64,000 nt of DNA from Xiphophorus maculatus (taxonomy: Eukaryota; Chordata; Actinopteri; Cyprinodontiformes; Poeciliidae): the NCBI RefSeq assembly GCF_002775205.1, contig NC_036456.1, positions 18,379,463-18,443,462 of the forward strand, in the 5' to 3' direction. The notes under the pieces were generated by a model. The model had not been told where the DNA came from. It saw only the letters and a program-made list of their open reading frames with translations, and ran no database searches. This document shows, piece after piece, positions 44,619 to 56,878 of this stretch. Both the position numbers and the translations under genes were made by a program. Positions within the stretch are counted from its first letter, which is position 1. Every line of letters begins with the position of its first letter.

Positions 44619-47450
44619 CTACTGAAACTCAGCCAGCACAGACGAGTGCAGGCTCTTCTTCTTCAGCGAAGGCGAGGTCGATGTTGGCGAGGAGGCGTTC
44701 ACAGGAGTGAGCGTGACGCTGTAGAGGTTGGTGATGAAGGCCTCCCAGCCACGACGAAGCGCCCGGTCAAACGCCTGAAGGAAAAGAAGACAATTATTAA
44801 ACATGAATTAAACGTGGAGATTGTGCAGACTAGTCCTACTTTAGTTACTTTGGATTACATTTTAATGTTTTCTTTTATGCTTTTTACTGCAAGATTGTTC
44901 ATATCTCTCAATGCATTTTGTTCTGGTCACCTGTATAGTTCAATGGAAACTGAAATTTCCCTGTTAGGAGCACAAGCTGCCTATTGTTTCTAAAAGTGGG
45001 GCAGCTATGTCACTCTTTTCTGGGAAAGGAAAGTAACTAGGAAATAAAGTCTAATACTAGTGGGAAATTTACATTTCAGGGACTTTTACCAGCAGGAACT
45101 TCAATAGAACCAACAACAGTGAAAAGGATCATCAGAAGTCTCAAAAGGTTTGAAAGAAACAAGTTACCTAGAAACACTAATTGGGACGTTAAATAGCAAA
45201 TAATATGGATCGTCCCATTTATTACCAAGGTCTGGAAAAGCTAAAACAGTGTTTCAAAGAATCTTTGCTCAGAGTAGAATAACCCAGTCCCCACACGAAC
45301 AATTTAGACATTTAGACTTTGAGCCGGTGATCAAATGTGGCTTTGGTACCTTAAATAAAACAGAAGATCTGCTTGGAGGGTTTCCAATGAATAATTTGAA
45401 AAAACAGAATAAGTCTGTCCCTGAGATACATCCAATAATAATATCAAAAATCACTAAAGCATAAGTGTAAAGTTCTCAACCAGTGGAGAAGGGGCAGCTA
45501 GTGGTCTTCAGAAGATATTTGTCCAAAAAGAGGTTTTCTCAAGGCACAACGATGTTTATTAAATCCCTTAATGCAGAAGTAAGTTGGCAACAGTGAACCA
45601 AGATGAGGGGCTTGTGGATATTTTTACGCCCTCTTGCAACATTTGTTTCTTTTCAACTGGTGCGGTTTGCTTTTCACACAGCACTCTGTCAAACAAACCA
45701 AACCATTTGAAGACCAAGAACCACAGAAGGAAACAACACAGAAAACTCTGAAGAAGTCACTAAACAACTTAATCTTCACAAAATATAGACAAAAATGGAG
45801 TGGCGTCAGAGTTTTGTGGTTGTAGGCTTTCTTTTTTGTCTTTGGTATAAAAAAAACCACAAGCTACTTCTCCTGTTAGCGCTGAATTAGCATGGTTGTT
45901 TTGGTTGTATTTACCCAGAATGTCCCGCTCAGTAGTCCACTTCCTGCTTTTGGAGCGGTCTATGGTTTGTTTGGAGTTCGCATTCGAACGCCAAATGGAG
46001 TTCACTTCAACCAAACTAAGATAGGTTTTTAAGAGGACTAGAGTTTGCTTTTTCAGTCTGCATCAGTGTTCGATTGCAAATTCAGACCTCCACAAATGAA
46101 GCAAACTTTCTAGACAAAGCAGAGTTCAATTAAAGCGGACTAAAGTTTCAAGTTTGAGAAACGCTTGGATTTGCTAATTGATATGCTCAAAGAACAGCCA
46201 ACCACTGAACAACAACGTTTTGTACTTTCAAAATCTAGTCTGAAAGATTTCCGGAGAGAGTCAGACATGATTCTTGGCGCTTGGGTCAGTGGAAAAACTT
46301 CATATTTGGCCATTTTCAAGCTGAAAAAGTCCTAATCTGGTGGTACAGGAGGTCTGACTGTGAGAATTATGCTGGTAGATTAACATCAGAGGAATGTTTT
46401 CACTCCATTGGTTTGATAGGAAGGCTCTCGTTTCAGTCCACTGATCAAAGAACGAGGAACCGGAGACTCAGGAATGCCACCTCGGAGTGAACGCGTCTCA
46501 GTCGGAGCAGAAAATCTCTACGACATGCGAGAATGGTGAAAGTACACGTTTTGCGCAGCCTGCTGACCTCTGTCCCCTGGTTTAATTTTTATGACCCATT
46601 AAGGGTGAGGTAAAGGAAAAATTGCAATTAAAGTGTTCTGATATGCACCAGTGGCTGCTGTACTTTGTCCCAGGTGGTGATGTACTATTAAGGTGATATG
46701 AAGGGTTTCCTTGGTGATTAATAACCAATGATGAGCCAGAACTTTGCCCTCTTGTTCCACATGCTCGGTTACGTAACCTTTAAGGGGATTAAAGTTTAAC
46801 CAAGCAGCATAAATGTGGAATTTGTCTGACATCTTAAACCGGCAGAAACAAAGTCTCACCTTGCGATAATTCTTCCTCTTCACCATTTTCATCCCTTCCT
46901 CTTGCTCCTTCTTCATCTTCCTCTCTTCCTCTGACTCTTCCTCCTCTTCTTCTCTCCCTCTCTTGTTGTCTCGGATCAGAACCCGGTCATCCGCAAACTC
47001 CCGAACTTGGAAGTGAACAAGGCCAGTTTCCTTCACCATTTCTTCCTCCGTCTTTACCTTCATCTTGTCTTCCTGAACTTCCGGGCTGGACTTCTCGTTT
47101 TGGGTTTGGTCCTCTTCAACCTTCTCGTCCTTCTGCTTCCTGCTGGTGCTTCTCCTCCACCGGCTGCTGAGGCGGCTTGGCTTTCTTTGCAGGAGAGTCT
47201 CTCCGTCGTCCTCAATAACCCCAAACCCGTCCACGTCTTCGTCTGCCAACATGTTGGGTACCATCGTTGAAGAGGAACCGCCATCTTTAACCTCAGCCTC
47301 AACGTTACCTCCGCTTATTTCACACCCGTCGTCTGTGGCGGGCTCGGGTTCATCAAGGCGGCCGTAGAAGCCGCTGGATTTATCAAGGAATTTGGGGGCC
47401 CGGATGGAGCTTCGGGTTGAGGTTTTCCTCGAGTTTCTGCCGATCGTCAT
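44619..47450 (-). CDS. Charged protein related to C11orf86 (DUF4633 family), function unknown
   Basis: Two coding exons (46860-47450 and 44619-44774) give 248 aa; the ATG follows a GCAAAGACAAG leader. A non-coding first exon ends at a GTAAG donor after 49980, and exon 2 begins at 47489 after TTTTAG. The N-terminal part has [13 protein letters not shown] (about residues 25-37); the middle is very acidic and lysine-rich (residues 100-190). The C-terminal exon starts [20 protein letters not shown] and continues TLTPV. Human C11orf86 (115 aa) has SYGKLQEP near its N-terminus and RRRWESFVAIFPSVTLS near its end, so two patches match in the same order, and the human gene is on the same chromosome arm as the neighbours here. 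I infer orthology; the fish protein is twice as long because of the charged insert. No signal peptide or membrane segment is seen. An AATAAA signal is at 43589-43594. Confidence 0.75.
44775..46859. other. Second intron of the C11orf86-like gene
   Basis: No exon seen. A family C repeat occupies about 45,818-46,040. The frames at 45,249-45,464 and 46,281-46,490 are not recognisable. Confidence 0.5.
45818..46040. repeat. Dispersed repeat, family C copy 2
   Basis: It matches 4413-4640 in blocks such as TTGTCTTTGGTA, TTGGTTGTATTTACCCAGAA and CTTCCTGCTTTTGGAGCGGT. Confidence 0.65.
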
Positions 47451-47557
47451 CTTGTCTTTGCTTTCTTCTTAAACACTTCCTTGTTTGTCCTAAAACAGAA
47501 AAGACGTGACAGATTAAGAGATTAACATCGTTACATAATCCACCAGCATTCTTTAGA

Positions 47558-48124
47558 AATGACCTATTAAGCTTCCTTGAGCAGGGTAGGATATATACAG
47601 AACATGCTCATTGCATTTTTTGCACAATAATGAGATTTTAGTCTGGTCACTTCTGCCTATTTTGAGCTCCTTACAGAATGAGCTGTCACAGAGACCCTAA
47701 AACCATTTCCCTCCAACTCTCAAATGTGAAAATCACCACAAATTTATGTGCAATTATACAACTGAACATCTTTGAAAAGAACAAGTGGAGCCTCCTGCAC
47801 AACCAACAAGAATGCAGCAAGTGGTTTCAGATGGTAAATCAACAACAAAACACTTGTCTTTTCCAGCAGCCATTGTACAGAGCATACAGCAGTAAAACCA
47901 GCTGACCAAACATTTTGTAGCTCAGGCTGGGCTTCGCTGGGGTAGCTAGGTAGTGGCATAGCGCCTGCTGATTTGTGACAATATATTCAGAAGTTTTTGC
48001 ATAAGTTCAGTTTCCAGACACCAAAAAACAGTTGTTTTTTTAAGCACTTTTACTGTTTTTAGACCAAAATGGAAGTACAAAAATGTGTCAAAATTAAAAT
48101 TTTGCATAGCAGGTCCCCTTTAAA
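47558..48124. mobile_element. Family B copy in the first intron of the C11orf86-like gene
   Basis: It runs from GACCTATTAAGC to GCATAGCAGGTCCCCTTTAA and shares the family interior (TTTTAGTCTGGTCA, GGAGCCTCCTGCACAACCAA). The left end is partly decayed. Confidence 0.7.
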
Positions 48125-49979
48125 TTAAAATTTTCTTGACCTTCAATCAGCTCAGGTCACTCTCGAAGAGTCTGATGCTAAAAAGAGATAAAACTGAAAA
48201 GTCAGTACTGTGAAAGATTATTAATGGATAATTCTGGTACAAATTCCAGCTTCGTTGGTACAGATTGTGCAAAACTCTGCAGGTTTATCAGTGTAGATCA
48301 GCTGCTGTGGATTGTAGAAGGTCAATGTCAGTGTTATCAGGGTTGTCAGTAAGCCGGGTGTCACAACCAAAGGCACATTGTTCTTACAGATAAATACAAA
48401 CACAGACAGTTCGACTTTGATATTCAGCTCTCCTGCCATAGGCAAACTAGTATCCACAATCACCAACTTCAAACTGAAAGGCAAAGTTGAAGCCAGGACA
48501 CTTTTAGTATGACTCACAAGTTACTAATAGTCAGGATGATATTATCTAAAGCAAAATACCATGAAGTCTTAGCAGGTTTGGTCTTTATTTTAATTGGACA
48601 AAATAAACTAGACTTAACTGTCTGTCTGACAAAGTTACTTTAATTGTTAGGGTGTGGTTTAGGTTTTAGCATCATGGTTCATATAGGAGCCTTAAACAGG
48701 AGCAACTCATGCAGCATTTGATTCATCAAAGTGTGAATCAGTCTGATGCTTTGACTGCAGCTGGGAGGGACTGCAACAAGCTTCTAAATATGTGGTGTTA
48801 ATACGTCTATGATCTTAAATCTGGGAATAGCTTCAAACCCACTTTTATTGGGTTTTCAATCTTAAAATCCAGTGGAATTGGCTAACTGAACTAATCTGTG
48901 AACATGCTAACTACTATTAGCCTTACAAGCTAACATTGCATTTTGTAACTATGTGTTCACTAAACATACTATATGTTACACATGTGTGAAAGACTTAACG
49001 ATTGTCAGATGAGAATAAAAATGTTTTAGTGCAAATGTCACGTTCTAAGCAAGGCGGCCATATTGGATTTTGAGGTCGAGGTCAGTGAGAAAACTTTGAA
49101 TTTCTCATGTGGGAAGAAACTTACCAAATGTTAGCTTACTTTGTCATGGTTTCTATCACGTTACACCAGTGGTACACAAAGTATGGTCCAACATTTGTCA
49201 CCTTTTAATGTTTGAATACATAAAACAGAGATGTGCACTGTAGCTAATGTTGCTAAGCAGCAGCATCACTGACTGAAGTCAATAAAAGAGGAAATGTTCT
49301 TTCATGTGGAACAACTTAAATTTCTTAAATGTATCAGCAGTTGGAGTGAATGCTACACACGTTTCCCCATGTTTTTTGTTTTCTTCTGAGCTCATATTTT
49401 GGGATTAAACCGGATGAACCGTCAACCACAGCGGATCAGAGGCAGAACCACTTTGCAACGACACCTAGCACCACCGGTGTTCTTCTGCCCAACACAAACC
49501 AAGTAATGGAAAAGCTGGTCTTCGTAAAAAACACATTTAAAGCATAATATCTGCTTTAAATAGATGTTACATTATCCTCCTTCAGAAGACGCCCATTTTG
49601 AAACTAAACAAAACATCTAAATGTAAGGTGTTTTTTTTTTAAAACCTAATTTGACTTTATTATTATTTCCTGGTTTTGATTAGTCAGCTTTTTAAAAACT
49701 GTGTAGTTGTAAAATTAACATAGAAATGTAGCTCTGCTGTTTTATTTTAGTCACCATTTGAGTTTTTACGTTTTCTATAACTTACAGAAGAAAAATCCTA
49801 AACTTTACAAATAAAAGGTGGTAATTTACATCTTTTTAAAAATTATTTTAATCTTTTTAAGATTGGTTTTCATGATAAGTATAACTGCTGGTCGCAGACA
49901 GAAATCATTCTGGATATAAATTAACTTGTAACAGCTGAATTGAATTAATGTAAAAATAAAGAGTATTGTAAAGTCTTAC

Positions 49980-50045
49980 CTGCTGTTGTCCGGAATCCTT
50001 TTCCTGCTCTGTGTGTGAATGACTAAGGACGGCTCCCTTTAACGC
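49980..50045 (-). promoter_or_regulatory. Non-coding first exon and promoter of the C11orf86-like gene
   Basis: On the minus strand a short leader ends ACAACAGCAG before a GTAAGAC donor (49979 downward). About 40-50 bases upstream of that is TTAAAGG, a weak TATA-type element. The start base is not defined. The exon joins the coding exon whose acceptor is at 47490, across a 2.5 kb intron. Confidence 0.5.
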
Positions 50046-52771
50046 ACCACAAGCTCCACCCCCAACGTGACGTCATTAATGAGCTGATCTGAACCTGCAG
50101 CAAAAAAAAAAAAAAAAAGTTCCTATCAGGGACTCTGTGTCCTACTTTTCAGACAAACCTTCTCTTTACGCTTTTAGAGATAAAAACAAAAGTTCTGCAC
50201 TGAAAACTAAAACATAAACTAAGCGTGTCTACAGAAAGTTTTATGTTCAAACTCTTTAAGATCTAAAATATGCAGCTATTTATCTCTGCACCTTTTGCAG
50301 GCTTCCTGTTGTCAGTGAATAGTAATAATGTTGACCCTGAACAGCTGTCAGAGATAAATTAAAAGTCTCAAAGGTTGATCAACCAGTTACCTTTAACTCA
50401 CATTACATCAGATTACAGGCTGGGGAATCTGGGTTAAAAATAACATATCTGATTGTTTCGTAAGAGATGTGATTTCTGATTTTAATCGCTTGCTTTTCTA
50501 AGAAAAAAAAATACAGAAAATATCTGAAGTGTATTCGGGAACTAGAGATTCGTGTTTAATTACGAGAATATTCAGTATATCAGCAGAATATAGACGCTAC
50601 TTTACCAGAGAAAACATCTTAAAATTACGACAAAAATAATTATTTTATTGAGAAAAAGAAATCCTGCTGTGGCGTGACCGATCTGTTATGTAGATGTTTC
50701 TTTCAAATAGTTGCACGATCCTTTCAAAGTCCTGATACTGATAATAATTTGATGCATATACATTAAAAGATTAAATATTTCCGAAGTAAAACTTAACATG
50801 AATTCTCATAAAATTTGTACTTTATTCTCCTAATATTATCACTTTGTTCTTGTATTATTTCGACTCTATTGTAGTCTAAAACAAAACAAAACAAAAAATC
50901 TTAACTTGCCCCAAATATCGTTGAAGAGTTGAGTCCAAAGTTCAAATAGAAAAGCTGTAAAAAGCTGTAAAAACAAGATGGCGGCCTTGGGCGTGCTGAT
51001 GTCACTCTGAACTGTAGCAACCAAAGGAGCGCAATGGTGGAAAATAAATAATCCAAATTTTCCAAAAACGTAATTTTCAAGAAACAAAACTTTTATTAAT
51101 CAATAAAATCCATAAATCAAACAATATTTGATGTCTTTACAGTTCATGGAAATTATCATTAAAGTGATTTTAAAGACTGAACAATTGAATTATTTGGACC
51201 AGTTAACTGTAAAATTAGTTGCCTGAACTGTGCAGGTTCCCAACAGACATGATTTATTGGTTGTTATTCTAAAATGCTGACGTGTCCACGATATAAAAAT
51301 ATAAATATAAATCAGAAGTCATAAAAATGGAGTCCCATAATCCAATAGTCCAACGAAGAAGTTGTTCTCTTTATGACTTAATTAGCTTCATATTGTTGTT
51401 CTAGAGTAAATTTCTTCTTTATGACTTTACTTCCAGGCTGGCAAATATTTGTTTCTGATGATTCGTTTCATTGTCAGCCATCTTGTTTCACATCAGGGGT
51501 CTTCAACTTGTGGCTCATGATAAATGGGACTAGTGACAAAGAAACTCCAATAGTGTATTATCAACTTCTGCCTACAAACTCAGAAAGTTTTCAATACAAA
51601 ACAAAACAAAAAACAAGAAAAAAAGTGAAAAATTTCTGAGTTTGAAAAGTTGTCAATTTTTGACTTTTGGAAGTCAGAAAATTGAAACGTTTTTGGGAGA
51701 GCGGGGGTCAGAAATTTCCACGTTTTTTCCTAGAAAAAGAGTTTTGGTTTTTTTTGGTGGAGATTTACTACTACTTTTTAAAAAATCTACAATGACCGTA
51801 ATATGCCTTTGTAAGATGTTTTAAATATGCGTTTAATAACAAATACTGGGTTAAGCAGTTTTTTCTCATTTAATAAACTGATTTCCAATTACAGAATAAC
51901 ACTAAAAATAGCAGTAATACTGTTTTAAATCTATTTTTGTCATTGTGTTGTAAATCATGTTCTTTTCTTCGTTTTCATTTCCCATAAGTTTTAACATCCC
52001 ACAGAAGGAAATATATCCGTCGTCTTTTCTGCAAAGCTTTGATGTTTTTTCCTTATTTTAAAACCTAAAAACAGAAATAAAATGTGATTCTTTAAAAATT
52101 ACAGCATGTTTCCTTAAATAAATATAAAAAATATCAAGTTTTCTTTTTTTTAAGTTCATGCAACATTTGTGGTTATAAACAAATCTTATTTAGCTGGACT
52201 GACAGCAAATATGGCCAAAGCGCCTAATTATTGTTTTATCTTATCATTACACTGACTACTTGCAAAGTACAAGATGAGATATGAAACCTTTCTGATTACA
52301 TAATAATGTCTGAATGCACTTATCTTTCAAATGGTTTCCTCAAACCAGAAGTTGCATTCTTTATCTATTTTCTGTTCTGGGATCAGATTTGCTCCAGAAC
52401 TGATCGTCCCTTTTCCAAAGGTGGACTCCAGTTACTACTTTGGTGACTAAACACGAATACAAATCATTTATTAACCAAATGTTTTGTATTTTGTAGGTCA
52501 ATAAAATGTTTTTAGTTTTTTATTCCCAGCAACAATGATACCAGCAAACACTGCAGGAGTTAATTTGTTGGGCTTTTCCTTTCAAGCAAGAGCATTCCTC
52601 AGATAATAAACGGGAATGTTTACAGCCTAACCTGAGGCAGATGAACGTTTGTGGAAGAAGGAGATACGGAAATGTCCTTTCATGCTTCTGTTTGGAGAGT
52701 AAATAGTGAGTTTGGGAGGAACAGGGAGCTACAACGGCGTAGCAGAGATACTGCAGACAGAGAAAAAAAAG

Positions 52772-52808
52772 AATGTCTTAGTTTTTTCTGCCAAAAAACT
52801 AAGACATT
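52772..52808. repeat. 16-base inverted repeat
   Basis: Perfect arms AATGTCTTAGTTTTTT and the inverse surround CTGCC, at the edge of an A/T-rich degenerate satellite. Confidence 0.85.
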
Positions 52809-52829
52809 TTTTTCGCATTAGTGTCAGAA

Positions 52830-53330
52830 AGTTTCAACAAAAACTTGGACATTTTTTAGTTTGAGAAGTCAAAAATAATTTTTAAAAAATTATATGAAAT
52901 TTCAAAATAAATCTCAGAAATTTTCCAGAGAAAAAAATCTGAGAAATCTAGAAATATATCTGAAAGATCTAAACAAATCGATTCAAACTCAGAACTAAGG
53001 AAGGTTCTGAGTTTGAAAAGTCAAAAAGTTGCTAGTAAAAATTCAGAAAATTTCAATTAATGTCAGATTTTTTTTTAGAAACAAATTGGGAATTTCAGAG
53101 TTTGAAAAGTTGAAAGTTTTCTCGAAAAAAATCTGAAATTTTCAAATGTCAGATTTTCTAGAATTTTCAACTTTGTAAATTTAGATATTTCCAAGTTTAC
53201 TTTCTAGAAATTTTCTGAGATTAATCTAAAAATTTCTGAGTTATTCTAGAAAATGTTTGACTTTCAGACCTTATAAATGTCCTGGGCTTTTCTAGAAGAT
53301 TTCTAAGATGAATCTAAATATTTTTGAATT
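52830..53330. repeat. Degenerate A/T-rich minisatellite
   Basis: Repeated TCTGAGAAATTT, TTTCTAGAAAA and GAGTTTGAAAAGT motifs occur in both orientations. Similar stretches are at 51,600-51,760 and 54,850-54,990. Confidence 0.65.
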
Positions 53331-54719
53331 TTTGGCAGGAATGTATCCCTCTTTATTTTTCCTGTTACGCTGTCGTAGGTGGATGATTAGCTGTGTGTGA
53401 ACTAAGATCCCAGCTGCTGCTTCTCAGACATGCATGTTGAAGCATGAGAAGATGATGACATCATCAGCTGTTGTTCTGTTAAACCCTGAAAGCTTGACAC
53501 CGAGTTTGTCTGCACAGAAAGCATGAAAATGAGAGTGAATCATTGTGGATCTAACAGAGTTACGACCTCAGCTCCTCTTACTCACATCCCAAACGGTGTG
53601 TGTGTGTCTCTTCTCACTCCATATACGGTCGCAGAGCGGAGACTTCCCCACCCAGAGGGCGTAGCAGCCGTCAGTCAGCTGAGGTTAGAGGACGATGATG
53701 GATGGCGCTGGAGGAAGCCGCCATGAGGCAGAAACAGGTGAGGATGATTAAATCTGCAGCTCATCAAACAGCTGAACGGCAGAATGATCGTTCAGGTGCA
53801 GACTGAACCGTTAAAAGTCAGACAGGTGAGAGGTGTGACTAAGAAAAGTCCTCCTGAAAGTGAAGAGCGTCGCCCGACAGGCTCAGACGAAAACTGATGC
53901 ACCGATGACAAACATGGCAACATTCAAAATGACCAAACGCCAGTGGATATCAACGCAAAAATAAAGCAGACCCCGTCAGATTTTAACCAGGAACAAACAA
54001 ACTTCTGGGCGTTGGGTCAATTAATGGCCAGTAAATCAGTAAAATGGTGGTTTCTTCCTGTAAATTTCTTTTACTTTTATGAGATTTGGATTCTTTTGCA
54101 AGTGGGAAAAATAATTATTCCAATAGTTTATTGGAACAAACCAGACTTTTAAGTGGTTTCCACAACTTTTTCAAAAGGTCTCTACCTTCAGTTTACTCTG
54201 ATCCCCAGAACCACAGTAAGGCTCGACTTAAACGTCAGAGTTTCAGAAATACAAATGAATGGGAGCCAATACAAAGTAAAGAAACATAACATGAATAAAT
54301 GTGATCAATAAGGCATGAGCATAATGCTGATATGTCTAAATGTGCAGCCTTTACCAAATTACCTGTAATATTAAAAAAATACATAATAAAAAAATATCCT
54401 AACCATTCAGGCGTGTAAGTATTCAAAATATATTGTGACAATGTTTTTAAAAAGAGGCACTTAATTAATTAATTTCTAACATTATTCTGAGTGCGGAGAA
54501 CCGGCAGGTGTCTTTGATTTAATGTTTATTTCAGCCTCTGCTGCAGTAAACTGACATTCATCTGTAAAATTATATTTAGTTTTCTGATGTACAAAATATA
54601 TTTGAAGACATTCTGGCAAGATCTTTGATATTTAATGAAATGTTTACTGGCTTATTTCATTTGTAAAAAAATAATTAAGGATCAGAAAATATTTATCTGT
54701 AATAAAGTAGATATTACGG

Positions 54720-54773
54720 CCCCCTCTGGTGAGGTCCATGGTCCCTCTGGTCCCTGGACCTCACCAGAGGGGG
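54720..54773. repeat. 19-base perfect inverted repeat
   Basis: Arms CCCCCTCTGGTGAGGTCCA and TGGACCTCACCAGAGGGGG enclose a 16-base spacer that itself repeats GGTCCCTCTGGTCCC. It is a strong GC-rich hairpin in AT-rich surroundings. Confidence 0.9.
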
Positions 54774-55274
54774 AAAACGCTTTTCTACGTGGCCCTTTTC
54801 TACTGATGCCCATTCTACATGGTCATTTTTTCCCCTAAAAGTCCAAAATTGCCAACTTTTACAAATTTTCAGTTTCAAAAGTCAAACTTCTTTTGTTACT
54901 TTTCCATCTTAGAAATTTCCAACTTTTTTTCCTAGAAAATTTCTGAGATTAATCTAAAAATGTCAGAATGTTTTAGTTGAATTATACTCCTGTCTTCTGT
55001 CTACAATGCTGTTTTGGAAATGCTACCCATATTTATTGTTTATTAGAGGGCAATAGTTTGGGAAAGATGGTTGAAACTGGGGCACATTTGGTCATTTCAA
55101 CATGACAATAATCAAAAACACTTAAAAATTGCTTCTGGAGCGGCTAACATTAAGCTTGTCGTATGCCTGGATGTTGCGGTGAGGCTTTTTATTAATTTAT
55201 TTTGTGTTTAAATGGTTATCAGCCATGTTCTCCCACGCAGCCTGTTATAAACGGACACTTGAACGCATCACAGA

Positions 55275-56878
55275 CAGATTAAACACGTTTATTTACAAGG
55301 CCTGGGTCAGACATCATCACACTGTACAATGTAGAGAACAATAATCACAATAATAAATACACAAACACCAGCAGATAAACTTTCTCACAGGCACTATTTT
55401 TTCTTACGCAGGCACAGGCTGATTTTACAGAGAGTTTAATGGCCTTCAGTCTGTTTCACTGCAGACGACATTGTGGGAGAAAACCTTGATATGCAGCTAG
55501 AATAAAAATAAAAATGGATTCCTCCCCATTTCAGCCAAATTCAAGTGTTCTGCAGAGTGGAAATGCAACAGTGTGTATTTTTAGTTTGCTTATTGCGCTG
55601 TGAATATACTCGTTTATGAGCGTCAGCAGTTTTCTCCTCATTCAGGGATTTTCATGGTGCAAGACGTAAACTCTGAAGCGGCTCTGGGCGTCAAACCATT
55701 CGATCAGAGGATTGTGTCGCAGCTGCACCATGGAGACGAGGCTGATTTGTTCGCTCTATTACTAAATACATAGTTAGTGTTTATGTAGTGAATATGTCTT
55801 ATTGCTGGAGAATTGCTGCTAATGATCTAATTGGGCTCAGAAATATTTAAATAAGAACAGAACTCGTCCACGCTTTAGAAAATACCTAAGAGTTATAGAC
55901 ATTAATCATGCTAAAACAAAAGCCATGCATGAATATTTGTCCTGGAATCTTAATAAAATAAATAGAAATGGAGTTACAGAGAGGTTGAGGTCAAACCACA
56001 TACAGTCTAAATATATCCAGCTGCTGCCGGGAATAATTACTGGTTTATTCTAAAGTAAGGTAACATGGAAAACCTTCATTTGTGTATGAAAGTACAGTGT
56101 GAAAGTATGGAGGAACAAAAGTGCCACTAAAACAAAAAAAAAAACTAAATTTAATTAAATACATAACCCTATGTAGCAGCACATTATAAATGTTTGTTTT
56201 ATATAAATGACCATATAATAATAGTATACTTATTTATATTAAAATAAGCCAAAAAAATTGTTTTATATTTTTTTAAAATATGCAAAATTGATCTATTTAT
56301 ATATTAGGGTCAGGGATTTAACAAGTTAGTTTCAATTAATTAATTACATTTAACCTGGTAATTTTAACACAATTAATTGCTTTTGTTAAAAACATAATCA
56401 AGTCCCACTAGAATGCTGTAGTAACCTGCACTATTACAGGATGCTAAAATAACAGAAGAACTCCTAAAACTATAGATTAAAAAGTTTTAGATGCTTCCCA
56501 CAATAAATAAAAAATAAATTCCACATTTATTTAAGTGTTTAATACATTATTGAACCGTTTAATAATGAAAATTTATGTATTTCCATTTTTATTTAAAATA
56601 TCAGCTAAATCAATATTTATTTCACATCTTATTCGTGCATTAATTTGTGGCCCTTGATAAAAACGAAGCTTTCAAAATGTTATGTTTGGCGCCCCCTGTA
56701 GGCAACTCTTCAAAGTGCACCATAATAATTAAACAAAACTGCAGAACGACTCGGGGAAAAACACCAAAACGGTTACCTGTAGCACTCATTTATGAGCTGA
56801 ACCAAAACCAGCCAGACTAAAGTAAACTTAAAAGCCTGTTTTTGAGCAAATGCTTTTTAATGTTGGTGTTTATGTTGC
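55275..56878 (-). other. Probable 3'UTR of b3gat3
   Basis: No frame or splice site follows the b3gat3 stop. The first good minus-strand AATAAA with downstream sequence typical of a gene end is at 55288-55293, giving a 3'UTR of about 1.6 kb. Earlier weak signals exist, so a shorter end is possible. Confidence 0.45.
56689..56702 (-). promoter_or_regulatory. CTCF-like motif in the b3gat3 3'UTR
   Basis: The minus strand reads CCTACAGGGGGCGC, matching 12 of 14 positions of the CTCF core CCASYAGRKGGCGC. Binding is inferred. Confidence 0.35.

Larger units (their letters stand above)
50046..55274. other. Intergenic region between the C11orf86-like gene and b3gat3
   Basis: No gene recognised. Degenerate A/T-rich units of the AGAAATTTTCTAGAAAA type fill about 51,600-51,760, 52,830-53,330 and 54,850-54,990. 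A possible plus-strand first exon at about 53,640-53,740 is discussed as a finding only. Confidence 0.5.

Noticed and set aside
47007-47367. Plus-strand frames of 73-87 codons
   Set aside because: Antisense shadows of the C11orf86-like coding exon.
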